From: Bacteroidaceae bacterium
GTDB lineage: Bacteria; Bacteroidota; Bacteroidia; Bacteroidales; Bacteroidaceae
Assembly (NCBI GenBank): GCA_024401225.1
Contig: JAKSLM010000004.1
Location: 38,890-102,889, forward strand
Reading direction: 5' to 3'
DNA: 64,000 nucleotides
Below the pieces are notes generated by a model. It made no database searches. It saw only the letters and a program-made list of their open reading frames with translations, and was not told the origin of the DNA. Both the position numbers and the translations under genes were made by a program. Of this stretch, positions 35,689 through 44,315 are shown piece by piece (position 1 is the stretch's first letter; each line of letters begins with the position of its first letter).

Positions 35689-35722
35689 GAGAGTGTGTCT
35701 TTCTAAGGAGAGACACACTCTC
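35689..35722 (+). terminator. Strong terminator after the surface lipoprotein
   Basis: GAGAGTGTGTCT (35689-35700) pairs perfectly with AGACACACTCTC (35711-35722) across a 10-base loop, followed by TTATTATA. A third GCACACTCTC copy follows at 35733-35742. Confidence 0.75.
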
Positions 35723-35755
35723 TTATTATAAGGCACACTCTCAATTTTACTTATT

Positions 35756-36262
35756 ATGAAAAAAAATTTATTTCCTATATTATTTATAACATCTTTATTT
35801 GTTTTCGTTTCTTGTAATCAGAGTAATAAGAAACAAAGTAAGGAAGAGCAAGTTACTGAGTTCGTTTCGCAGTTGACTGAAGCTGATACAACTGCGATGT
35901 TGGATGCGTGTGATAATTGTATGAAAATGTTACAGGACGGAAAGATTGATGAAGTCATGAATGTATTATACGAATATGATGACTCTCTCAATCAAGTAAA
36001 TCCACTTTCTGAATCTACCGTTCAAAGATATAGGAGGGTATTTACAATGTTCCCAGTAATCGATTATGTCCGTCAGTATTATTCTTTTCAGTTGGAAGGC
36101 TTGAATGATGTAAAGTATTCTGTTAAGTTTACACCAGATAATGAAGAGACAGGTGAAAAAGGTGCACAAACTACATTCATGTTTAATCCTGTCAAGGTTG
36201 ATGGCTCTTGGTATGTGACAGTGAAGCGCGCAGATCAGGAACTTGATAACTCTCGACTTTAA
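35756..36262 (+). CDS. Small lipoprotein of unknown function
   Basis: 168 residues; lipobox Cys20 (F-V-S-C) followed by N-Q-S-N-K-K, without the usual acidic export signal, so perhaps periplasm-facing. The mature part is mostly helical at first (A-D-T-T-A-M-L-D-A-C-D-N-C-M-K-M-L), with a C-x-x-C pair near 51-54. It ends with strands that include F-M-F-N-P-V-K-V-D-G-S-W-Y-V. The layout is like small NTF2-like or DUF4878-type lipoproteins, but I do not recognise a family. It is the first of three close genes (11 bases to the next). Confidence 0.65.
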   Translation: MKKNLFPILFITSLFVFVSCNQSNKKQSKEEQVTEFVSQLTEADTTAMLDACDNCMKMLQDGKIDEVMNVLYEYDDSLNQVNPLSESTVQRYRRVFTMFPVIDYVRQYYSFQLEGLNDVKYSVKFTPDNEETGEKGAQTTFMFNPVKVDGSWYVTVKRADQELDNSRL

Positions 36263-36273
36263 CCTTTGTAAAT

Positions 36274-39200
36274 ATGAGACGATATAATTTGTTTTTTGCA
36301 TTTCTTTTAATTTGTGCAACTATGAGTGCACAGATTAATAGGACTGTGAAGTATGATTTTACTAATCCTCCATCTCTTAATCCATCATTACCTGAGCTCG
36401 AACCTCATTCGTATGATGTTATTGCGTTGGATGATTATAAGTTTATTGCAGGACCGGCTGTTTTGAGCTTTCATAATCCTGACCGATCTGCAGCTAAACT
36501 TGAAGATGTTGGTAGTGGAAAAAACTGTTTGGTTCTTTACCGTGGTCAGTACATGGATATAGAATCAAAAGTTGACGTTATCAACGAAGTGAGGTTTTAT
36601 GGTCGCCAGATTGGCGACTTGGGAGTCGCGTTGAATACTCCTGGAGAATTTGATTTTACACCTTATTATAGTGTTTGGATGGATAAGGAGAATCAAAATT
36701 CCCACTTGGTGCAGTTACAGAATACAGGTCAGACATCTATGCTTGACAGTATTGTTGTATATTATACTGTAACTCAAAATGTCTTTATGCCAATACTTCA
36801 GTCTATTGAAGACAATGAAGTGATTAATTCTTTCAAATCAATATCTCTCACTTTCTCCGAAAACATAAGGATATCGGATGCTGCTGATATTACCTTAAAA
36901 AACTCTAAAGGTGACATTCAGAAGTTGTCCGCAACTGCGAATGGAATCACTGCCATCATCAGTTCGGATACTGTCGTTACTTCTCCTGACACTTATACTC
37001 TTGTTGTAACGGAAGGTTCTATATCTACATCTGATGGTGTTCTATATAATAATAGTATAATAATACCATTTACTATTGAATTGCCGAAGAATAGTTTTGC
37101 AATCAAGGCTGTTACTCCTGCAGCTGGTAAGGTGACAGAAGTTCCAACGACTATTGAGTTGGAATTCCCTGGTACGGTTGCAGGAATTAATGATCAGGTC
37201 CAGGCAAAACTTTTGCCTAAGGACGATCATACTGCGTTGTGTCTTTACACGCCATCTATAACTGGACTTAATAAAGTTACACTTACATCAAATATAAAGT
37301 TCCCTATTGAACAAAGTGGAATTTATTCTCTTGTCATTCCAGAGGGAATGGTGTTTGATGTTAATTATAAGGAGGATGATTCGCATGGCGTGGATACCAA
37401 TGGTGCTAAGTATAACCCTGCTGATACTGTAATGTATTACATCGATGTTGATGTACCAGTTGATCCTGTTAATCCTGATCCGTCAGAACCAGAGAAGCCA
37501 GTAGCTTCGCCAGAGAAGATTGAGTCTGCAACATCGCTTCTTACCATTACGGGTGTTGGCTATCCAAGTGCCACATCTAGAGCTCGTGAACAACTAAAGG
37601 CGCTTCTCGAGGATATCAAATCTACAGATGATCAGTATTCAGACGCTATATACAAGTTCTATACCTCGACTGATATTGAAATGCCAGAAGACGGTAATAC
37701 ATACCGAATCATCAATATTGCTAAGGATGGTACTAAGAGATATCTTACTTATGCTAATGGTTCCGTGTCTTTGTCTACAAAACTTGAGGATGCTTATAGA
37801 TTTGAGGCTAGGAATGTGGAAGATGGTAAGGTTCTGTTTATAACAGAAGATAATAAGTATCTCCATACTCTTGTTAATACAGATACGTACTCTGTCACTC
37901 AGAAGAAGAATGTTCTTTCCGTTGCGAATGATTATACAAGCCTAAGCATTCGTAAGTTTACATATTCAGATGTGCCTTACTTTGATTCTTTTGGCTTGGT
38001 TACTTTGCGTGGTAAGGTTGGTGAGAAAAATGGTGCTAATGCATATTATTATTCACTTGTAAATACAAAAGTTGGTGAAATTGATATGCTTGATCCTGAT
38101 ATGCAGTATTTTGATGATCAGTACTCAACTGTATTCAAGATTCAGCAGTCCGACCGTCCATACAAACCATTCTCAACGGCGGTTTCGTTGTCACCAAGTT
38201 CTGGCACTGTTACCAATTTGGAGGATATTGTCATCACATTCCCAGAGTTGTCGGGTGTAACGTACTATAAGGACAAGCCTATAGTCCTGAAGGACGGCAA
38301 TGGTAATGTGATAACGCCAAATTCTATCACTCCTACAGGTAATAACTCAAATTCATATACAATCAAGTTTGTCAATGTCGCACGCGGTTACTATACTTTG
38401 ACTGCACCTAAGGGCGCATTCATGTGTGGTAATGACACCATTCAGGAAATTACTGCGAATTATGCAGTTGCTGGTGGATATGAATTGCAGACTGACTTTA
38501 TCACCACTTGGTACTACAGTATTGGAAATAATCCTACTACCCGTTATAAGTATTATACACGTGAATTGAATGATGTTATATTCTTCGATTATAGTTGGAC
38601 CGATTCCAATGTGTTTGTCAATCCTAATGCAGAAGTTAAATTGTATTCTGCATGGGCCAATGTAGTAGTGGGCAAGGGTAAGCTGGAAAAGGTTAAAGTT
38701 CCTGTTGGCGATGGCTATTGCACTGGTGTACATATTGTCTGGGATCAAAAGTACAAGGAAGGTGATCTCATGACTATGATGGGTGAAGAGGAAGGATACA
38801 CATATAAGATTGCTATCCCAGAGGGCGCATTCGGTGATGTCAACTTCTCTCATTACCTCAAGGATCCATCAAGTGTGCGCAAGACTGATTGCCACATCAA
38901 TCAGGAGCATTTGTTCTTGATTCAGCTCTTCCCTGATGTTCCTTTCGAAACTACTTATACTTTGGCTCCGTTACCAGGTGAGGTTTCTGTTCTTGACTCA
39001 GTGGTATTCTCTTTCCCACGAGTTCGCGATGTGGAGTACAATAACGACTATCCTGTCACTTTGACTTCACAGACGGGTGAGACCATTAAGGCTACTTCTA
39101 CTGTTATCTCAGGAAGAAATTATAATGTATGCACTGTCTACTTCTCGAATGTAGATAAGGGAACTTATACCCTTACTGCTCCAAAGGGTGCTTTTGTGAC

Positions 39201-40614
39201 TGGACAGGATACTATCCAGACTCTTATGGCTGAGTATGTAGTTGAGGTGGGTTGTAGTTTCAATACTCATTTTGCAGCTAATCTGAGTGCACTTGTTAAT
39301 GATGTACCAACAAGTAGCATAAAGGTTGTGACCGAAAACCTCAACGATGTCATGTTCTATGACGAATCATGGGTCGGTACGACAGTAGCTGTTAATGAGT
39401 CTGCAAAGGTTGTTCTGCTTGATTCTGAAAAGAAGGAAGTTGGAACAGGTAAGTTGCAGTTGTCTTCAGCAATTATCAATGTCGCAGGTTCTGCTGTAGC
39501 ATGCCCAACAATCAAGGTGTTATGGGATAAAGCATTCGTAGAAGGCGATCTCACAACTAAGCAAGGAACTTTGTATGGATGTGACTTCGAATTCGTGATT
39601 CCTGAGGCTGCTTTTGGCGACGAGAATTACTCTAAGTATTTGGTTTCGTCTTCAAGCGTAAACAAGTCGGAATGTCAGGTTAATTCAGAATGCCACTACA
39701 CAATGAGGGTGTACCCAGATGCTCCATTTGAGGCTAAGTACGAATTGACTGCAGCTCCTGGTGATGTGCCAGTTTTGGAAGAAATCATTATCAAGTTCCC
39801 TGAACTTACTGATGTAAGATATAACAAATTGGCGCCAATACACCTGATGAGTTCTGAACCTCAGATCATAGTTTCAACAAACGTGTCTTCTATAAGTCAG
39901 GATAGAAATGAGTTCTCTATCAAGTTCATGAACATTGAAAAGGGAGAGTACACTTTGAATATTCCTGAAGGTGCATTCATTTGTGGTCGTGATACTGTTC
40001 CTGCAATCAAGGCACACTACAATGTGACTGATGGTGTTCAGTATACTACTGACTTTGCAAGCAATGTAGTTATGGTGGTAAATAAGCAGTCAAAGCCTGT
40101 AGAAAAGTATTATACCGAAGATATTAACCATGTTGTGTTCTATGATACATCATGGCAGGAGTCTGAAATATACTTGGATGTAACCAAGCAGGCATCATTG
40201 CTTGACGCTGAGGGTAAGGTATTTGCTACGGGTACCATTTCTATTGATGAAGTCCGTGTTAGCAATGCTAATGGCTTAGAGATTTATCCAGCGATTAGTA
40301 TTAAGTGGACTAAGCAGGTAGAGAAAGGTGATATTCCTACATCTAAGGATGGAGTGGATGGTTATAAGTACCGTATCTCTATTCCAGAAGGAACTGTAGG
40401 TGATGCGAATTTCGCGAAATTCCTTGATGATTCTTCAAGTGTAAAGAAGTCATCATGCCGTACAAATGCTGCATTCGAACGTGAGATGACCATCTATCCT
40501 GATCCTATCACTCTTGGTGACATAGAACTTTGTATTGATGATTATCTATCAGGCGAATCACAAATTTCTATAGTAGACTTGACAGATATGATAAACAAAT
40601 ATCTTAACCAGTAA
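36274..40614 (+). CDS. 1446-residue secreted repeat protein with loop-less dockerin-like end
   Basis: Signal peptide near residues 1-20 (M-S-A-Q). An N-terminal region with two Big_5-like beta domains (about 170-370, S-L-T-F-S-E-N-I ...) is followed by a Pro-rich hinge (about 390-415) and a ricin/RICH-like middle part. Then come three repeats of about 260 residues (about 629-887, 888-1149, 1150-1410). Each has [IV]-x-[FI]-P-E/R-L, Y-T-L-T-A-P-K-G-A-F, V-[IM]-F-[FY]-D-x-S-W, [IF]-x-I-P-E-G/A and a closing S-S-V-x-K-[ST]-x-C and Y-P-D. The last 35 residues are two helices (I-T-L-G-D-I ... Y-L; I-S-I-V-D-L ... Y-L) like those ending the CotH protein. Function unknown; the repeats look adhesive. 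Confidence 0.72.
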   Translation: MRRYNLFFAFLLICATMSAQINRTVKYDFTNPPSLNPSLPELEPHSYDVIALDDYKFIAGPAVLSFHNPDRSAAKLEDVGSGKNCLVLYRGQYMDIESKVDVINEVRFYGRQIGDLGVALNTPGEFDFTPYYSVWMDKENQNSHLVQLQNTGQTSMLDSIVVYYTVTQNVFMPILQSIEDNEVINSFKSISLTFSENIRISDAADITLKNSKGDIQKLSATANGITAIISSDTVVTSPDTYTLVVTEGSISTSDGVLYNNSIIIPFTIELPKNSFAIKAVTPAAGKVTEVPTTIELEFPGTVAGINDQVQAKLLPKDDHTALCLYTPSITGLNKVTLTSNIKFPIEQSGIYSLVIPEGMVFDVNYKEDDSHGVDTNGAKYNPADTVMYYIDVDVPVDPVNPDPSEPEKPVASPEKIESATSLLTITGVGYPSATSRAREQLKALLEDIKSTDDQYSDAIYKFYTSTDIEMPEDGNTYRIINIAKDGTKRYLTYANGSVSLSTKLEDAYRFEARNVEDGKVLFITEDNKYLHTLVNTDTYSVTQKKNVLSVANDYTSLSIRKFTYSDVPYFDSFGLVTLRGKVGEKNGANAYYYSLVNTKVGEIDMLDPDMQYFDDQYSTVFKIQQSDRPYKPFSTAVSLSPSSGTVTNLEDIVITFPELSGVTYYKDKPIVLKDGNGNVITPNSITPTGNNSNSYTIKFVNVARGYYTLTAPKGAFMCGNDTIQEITANYAVAGGYELQTDFITTWYYSIGNNPTTRYKYYTRELNDVIFFDYSWTDSNVFVNPNAEVKLYSAWANVVVGKGKLEKVKVPVGDGYCTGVHIVWDQKYKEGDLMTMMGEEEGYTYKIAIPEGAFGDVNFSHYLKDPSSVRKTDCHINQEHLFLIQLFPDVPFETTYTLAPLPGEVSVLDSVVFSFPRVRDVEYNNDYPVTLTSQTGETIKATSTVISGRNYNVCTVYFSNVDKGTYTLTAPKGAFVTGQDTIQTLMAEYVVEVGCSFNTHFAANLSALVNDVPTSSIKVVTENLNDVMFYDESWVGTTVAVNESAKVVLLDSEKKEVGTGKLQLSSAIINVAGSAVACPTIKVLWDKAFVEGDLTTKQGTLYGCDFEFVIPEAAFGDENYSKYLVSSSSVNKSECQVNSECHYTMRVYPDAPFEAKYELTAAPGDVPVLEEIIIKFPELTDVRYNKLAPIHLMSSEPQIIVSTNVSSISQDRNEFSIKFMNIEKGEYTLNIPEGAFICGRDTVPAIKAHYNVTDGVQYTTDFASNVVMVVNKQSKPVEKYYTEDINHVVFYDTSWQESEIYLDVTKQASLLDAEGKVFATGTISIDEVRVSNANGLEIYPAISIKWTKQVEKGDIPTSKDGVDGYKYRISIPEGTVGDANFAKFLDDSSSVKKSSCRTNAAFEREMTIYPDPITLGDIELCIDDYLSGESQISIVDLTDMINKYLNQ

Positions 40615-40622
40615 AATTCTAA

Positions 40623-41072
40623 ATGGTAAATAAGATTCTTACGCTACTCTTAACACTGGCATTCTGCGTGAATGCCAGTGCACAAGAGGATAGGTTCCCA
40701 AAGATTCGCTTTTATGGTGGAGAATATGATTTTGGACAGTTTGACACTCAGGCTGGTCCCCAGACCCATGTTTTCACTTTTAAGAATACAGGAACAGCAA
40801 AACTGGTAATAACAAAGGTTAATGCTTTCTGTGAATGTCTGAGTGTCACGTATCCAAAAGATTTCATTGCTCCTGGTGATACCGCTAGTGTGGTGGTGAC
40901 ATACAATAGTAATCAGACAGGTACGTTCTATAAAGATGTTCAGGTCTACACTAATTGTCAGACTCCTATGACTCGTTTGTTTGTTAAGGGAGAAATTGTA
41001 GAAGGAAAGATTGCTCCTGTGGTGGAAAAGGCTAAACAAACTGCCAAGAAAAAAAAGAAACGTAAGAAGTAA
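40623..41072 (+). CDS. DUF1573 secreted protein
   Basis: 149 residues: signal peptide (N-A-S-A-Q), then a single DUF1573 Ig-like domain with Y-D-F-G-Q-F, F-K-N-T-G-T-A-K-L-V-I and C-E-C near residue 74, followed by a Lys-rich C-terminal tail (8 of the last 10 residues are Lys or Arg). DUF1573 proteins are common small secreted bacteroidal proteins without known function. It starts 8 bases after the repeat protein's stop and is followed by a terminator, so it is the last gene of this operon. Confidence 0.85.
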   Translation: MVNKILTLLLTLAFCVNASAQEDRFPKIRFYGGEYDFGQFDTQAGPQTHVFTFKNTGTAKLVITKVNAFCECLSVTYPKDFIAPGDTASVVVTYNSNQTGTFYKDVQVYTNCQTPMTRLFVKGEIVEGKIAPVVEKAKQTAKKKKKRKK

Positions 41073-41095
41073 CAATAGAATTATAACAGCGTAAA

Positions 41096-41129
41096 AAGAA
41101 CCGGCAATCAACATTGTCGGTTCTTTTTT
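41096..41129 (+). terminator. Rho-independent terminator after the DUF1573 gene
   Basis: AAGAACCGGCAAT (41096-41108) pairs with ATTGTCGGTTCTT (41113-41125) through one G-U pair and a 4-base loop, with a run of T continuing to 41129. Confidence 0.85.
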
Positions 41130-41218
41130 ATGTTAATAATAGAAAAAAATGTCCTTTTGCTTGTTTATTAAATAAATAATGTGTTACTTTGTGTGCTAAT
41201 AAAACAAAAACGCACTAT

Positions 41219-42583
41219 ATGAAAAAGAATAATACTTTTGTACTTGGTTGTTTAATGGCAATGATTGCTTTTGCCGTTACTTCTTGTGAAAAACTTGCTT
41301 TCCCTACGGAAGATATGTGGAATAATGATGAAGGCAAGAAGTCTAAGGTTGTTGTGGTGACAAGAAGTGCTACAGATGAGGCTTTGCAATATCCTATTAC
41401 CGTTTATGCGTTCGATGCTGATGGCAAATGTGTCGGACAGCAGATAGTCAATACTGCAAGTTCCTCACTTGAGATGTCGCTGGCTCAGGGTAATTATCGT
41501 TTGGTCGCTATCGGTAGTAGTACCGGCTATGATGTCCCATCATCTTTGACATTGAATTCTTTTATTTCTTGTACTTCGGATAAAAACTTTAGTACGAGTA
41601 GTCTGCAAATAGGACAGGCAGATGTGTCGGTAGGCAAGACCAACGTAAATGCTACTGTAGCACTTGTGAACTATACAAGCAGACTTTCTATTGAACTGAA
41701 TGACGTTCCAGATGATGTTACTGCGGTAAATGTAAGTGTTTCGAACCAGAATTCGAAAGTTTCTCTGCTTGGAGTAGGAGATGCTGCTTCTGCGAAATCC
41801 TCGGTTATAGAATTACATAAAAATGCCGGAAAGTGGGTGTCGGGCAATGTCTATACGCTTGCAAGTGCAGCTTCTACTACATCCATATCCGTTACATTGA
41901 CTACTTCCGTGGGATCTTCGACCTATGCTTATACGTATGCAAAGGGTCTGGTGGCAAACACTCCTTATAATATATCTGCCACATACTCGGATGGCATGGT
42001 TTCCATGACAGGTACATTCACCGTGAAGGGATGGGAAAATCCAATCGACTTGTCGTTCAATTTCGGACCTAACGGTGTAACTGGCGGAGAATCGCCTACT
42101 GACAATCCTGGTCAGGGAACAGGTACTGGTGATGATGTCACAGGATTCCCAGAACCTGGAACAATGTTTAAGGGGTTCTTTGTTGTATCCGTTGAAAAGC
42201 AATCTGCGACAACCGCAACAGCAATGATTATGAGTTTGAAGGATTGGTCAGGATTGGCATCTGCTAAAAATGAGAATGGGCGTGAGGATGATGCAGAGAA
42301 AGCGATGGCGAATTATTCGGAAGGAGTGGTAACGGAGTGGCTTATTCCTGATGCTGACGATGTGGTTGCGTTGCAAAGTATGTGTGCTAACGGAAAGATA
42401 GGTGCAGTCAATGCTGTATTGCAATCTGCTGGTGCATCTCCTATTGATACAAGTTCCAGATACTTGTGTAATGAGGCACAAAGTACGTTCAGCTTTGTCT
42501 CAGGATCGATATCTGCTGGTGGTACGGTAAAGACTGACTACCATCTCCGTCTTGTAGCGTGGGTTACAATCGAACTTGAGTAG
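41219..42583 (+). CDS. FimB/Mfa2-like fimbrial anchor lipoprotein (putative)
   Basis: 454 residues, lipobox Cys23 (V-T-S-C). The pattern K-V-V-V-V-T-R-S-A, followed by Y-P-I-T-V-Y-A-F-D-A-D-G-K-C-V and L-A-Q-G-N-Y-R-L-V-A-I-G-S, matches the N-terminal domain of FimB/Mfa2 anchor subunits. A second beta domain ends near 290, a Gly/Thr/Asp linker follows (about 290-320), and a C-terminal domain of about 130 residues is unassigned. FimB/Mfa2 proteins cap type V pili at the cell surface. No FimA-like major subunit is adjacent; the DUF4493 array at 6-18 kb is the nearest candidate partner, which is speculation. An ATG at 41219 begins the signal peptide; a GTG further upstream is rejected. Confidence 0.62.
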   Translation: MKKNNTFVLGCLMAMIAFAVTSCEKLAFPTEDMWNNDEGKKSKVVVVTRSATDEALQYPITVYAFDADGKCVGQQIVNTASSSLEMSLAQGNYRLVAIGSSTGYDVPSSLTLNSFISCTSDKNFSTSSLQIGQADVSVGKTNVNATVALVNYTSRLSIELNDVPDDVTAVNVSVSNQNSKVSLLGVGDAASAKSSVIELHKNAGKWVSGNVYTLASAASTTSISVTLTTSVGSSTYAYTYAKGLVANTPYNISATYSDGMVSMTGTFTVKGWENPIDLSFNFGPNGVTGGESPTDNPGQGTGTGDDVTGFPEPGTMFKGFFVVSVEKQSATTATAMIMSLKDWSGLASAKNENGREDDAEKAMANYSEGVVTEWLIPDADDVVALQSMCANGKIGAVNAVLQSAGASPIDTSSRYLCNEAQSTFSFVSGSISAGGTVKTDYHLRLVAWVTIELE

Positions 42584-42740
42584 TATAAAGTCGCCTCATT
42601 ATTTGCTCTGCATTGAATAAATGCTATAATTGTGTCAAATATAGATACTTTTAAGCTCTTTTTTCAAGAAAAAGTGTAAGTATTTACGTTTTTAGTGAAA
42701 AAATGTGGAAACAAATGTACAACGTATCAATAATTTTTCT

Positions 42741-42748
42741 TAAATTTG
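42741..42748 (+). promoter_or_regulatory. Promoter -7 box for ompA
   Basis: TAAATTTG, 80 bases before the ATG at 42821; an A/T-rich leader follows. No TTTG is seen at the expected upstream distance. Confidence 0.6.
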
Positions 42749-42820
42749 CGCAATATTTCAGAATTGAATGAGTGAAGTTATAGAATATATTCAAATAAAT
42801 AACTAGTATTAATAAATTTT

Positions 42821-43894
42821 ATGAAGACAATTAAGACTTTGTTGGTCGCTGTTCTTGCACTCTTTGCAACAGCAGCAAGTGCCCAGAATTCAAGCGAAGT
42901 TACTTACAAGTATCTTCCTCATTGGTATTTCCAGGCAAACGCAGGTGCTCAGTACACACTTGGTGAAGCTAAGTTCAGCAAGCTTCTTTCTCCAAACGCT
43001 CAGCTTGGTATTGGTTACAACTTTAACTCTGTACTTGGTTTGCGTCTTACTGCAAACGCATGGCAGAGCAAGGGTGGTTGGACAAATCCTTCACAGGATT
43101 ACAAGTGGACTTATGTCGCTCCACAGCTCGACCTCACTTTGAATCTTACTAATGCGTTTGCAGGTTTCAATCCAAAGCGCATTGTTGATGTAGTACTCTT
43201 CTTGGGTGGTGCAGCTAACATCGCATGGGGTAATGAAGAAGCTTCTAAGCTCGATACTCACGGTTATGAGCTCGAGTACCTTTGGGATGGTACAAAGATT
43301 CGTCCATTCGGCCGTGCAGGTCTTGGCATCGACTTCAATGTTTCTGATCGCGTAAAGATCGGTCTTGAGGCTGCTGCTAATATTGGTTCGGATAAGTACA
43401 ACTCAAAGAAGGCTGGTAACCCAGACTGGTATTTCAACGGTCTCGTTGGTGTTAAGGTTGCTCTTGGTAAGACTTATGAGACTATCGAGCCATACGTTGA
43501 GCCAGCTCCAATCGTTAAGCCAGAGCCAAAGCCAGAGCCAAAGCCAATCGTTAAGCCAGAGCCAAAGCCAGCTCCTGAGAAGACTATCAACGTATTCTTC
43601 AAGATCCGTGAGTCTATCATCAACGAGGTTGAAGGCCAGAAGGTTGCTGACATGATCGCATTCCTCAAGGCTAACCCAGGTACAAAGGTTAACGTTACAG
43701 GTTATGCAGATGCTGGTACAGGTAACCCACGTATCAACATGAAGTACGCTAAGAACCGTGCTGACGCTGTTACAAAGGCTCTTATCGATGGTGGTATTGC
43801 TGCTGACCGCATCACTACTGATGCTAAGGGTGATACAGTTCAGCCATTCGCTGAGAACGATATGAACCGTGTTACTATCGCTATCGCTAAGTAA
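42821..43894 (+). CDS. OmpA-family outer membrane protein
   Basis: 357 residues. Signal peptide (A-S-A-Q), an eight-strand-type barrel of about 200 residues, a linker of repeated Lys-Pro-Glu-Pro units (about 226-256), then an OmpA/MotB peptidoglycan-binding domain (about 258-357). The latter has N-V-T-G-Y-A-D-A-G-T-G-N and K-N-R-A-D-A-V carrying the Asp and Arg that bind meso-diaminopimelate. It ties the outer membrane to the wall. Codon choice is strongly biased, as expected for a major porin-like protein. It is monocistronic with a terminator downstream. Confidence 0.93.
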   Translation: MKTIKTLLVAVLALFATAASAQNSSEVTYKYLPHWYFQANAGAQYTLGEAKFSKLLSPNAQLGIGYNFNSVLGLRLTANAWQSKGGWTNPSQDYKWTYVAPQLDLTLNLTNAFAGFNPKRIVDVVLFLGGAANIAWGNEEASKLDTHGYELEYLWDGTKIRPFGRAGLGIDFNVSDRVKIGLEAAANIGSDKYNSKKAGNPDWYFNGLVGVKVALGKTYETIEPYVEPAPIVKPEPKPEPKPIVKPEPKPAPEKTINVFFKIRESIINEVEGQKVADMIAFLKANPGTKVNVTGYADAGTGNPRINMKYAKNRADAVTKALIDGGIAADRITTDAKGDTVQPFAENDMNRVTIAIAK

Positions 43895-43922
43895 TAGACT
43901 TAACAAATACGATATATGGTTT

Positions 43923-43960
43923 GAGGACTGGAGAAATGCTCTCCGGCCCTCTTTTTGTTT
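43923..43960 (+). terminator. Terminator of ompA
   Basis: An 11-pair stem with one mismatch (43923-43934 with 43940-43951) and a 5-base loop, followed by TTTTTGTTT. Confidence 0.65.
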
Positions 43961-44038
43961 ATTATTATTCTCAGAAACGGAGCCTAATGATTTAATAATG
44001 TTAAAAAACGACTATATTTTTGTTTTTGTCACATTTTA

Positions 44039-44071
44039 TTTTGCGTATTATTGAAATAAATCGTAAATTTG
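44039..44071 (+). promoter_or_regulatory. Orphan promoter in the ompA-FKBP spacer
   Basis: TTTTG (44039-44043), 20 bases, then TAAATTTG (44064-44071): one of the best matches to the bacteroidal promoter in the window, yet no gene follows on this strand before 46.6 kb. Confidence 0.6.
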
Positions 44072-44077
44072 CACAAA

Positions 44078-44260
44078 ATAGATGGAGTGCATGCCTATGT
44101 GTGCATGCCATTCTTGTTTTAATTTAGGAAATTATTGATACTTATAATACGAACGTTATTTGAAAATTCCGTTTCCAATCTTGTTTTGTTGTGAAACAGT
44201 GTACAGGATTCCGTCATCAGACAAATTAAAGGAGGCACTTAATAAGTGCCTCCTTTCTTA
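44078..44260 (+). ncRNA. Candidate small RNA of about 180 nt
   Basis: The stretch between the orphan promoter and the hairpin at 44228-44256 has no credible ORF. It begins with a GCATGC-containing self-complementary element (two GTGCATGCC copies 17 bases apart, 44087 and 44104) and ends in an 11-14 bp stem (AAAGGAGGCAC...) followed by T-rich sequence. A defined promoter, no ORF and a terminator are what a trans-acting sRNA gene would show. No family was recognised. Confidence 0.4.
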
Positions 44261-44315
44261 TTGGTATAAAACCGGAATCTTTTGTTTTGTTTGGACTTTT
44301 CAGTAAACTTATTTG

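Larger units (their letters stand above)
43895..44315. other. 421-base spacer between ompA and the FKBP gene
   Basis: No ORF is supported here. It holds the ompA terminator (43923-43960), a promoter (44039-44071), a candidate small RNA unit and a hairpin (44228-44256) that also faces the convergent FKBP gene. The remaining 55 bases up to the FKBP stop contain nothing recognised. Confidence 0.6.

Noticed and set aside
43365-43655. Plus-strand frame with repeated Ser-Gln-Ser-Leu units
   Set aside because: A frame-shifted reading of the ompA Lys-Pro-Glu-Pro linker; the repetition comes from the linker codons.
43869-44054. Frame of 61 codons after ompA
   Set aside because: It starts inside ompA in another frame and spans the terminator.
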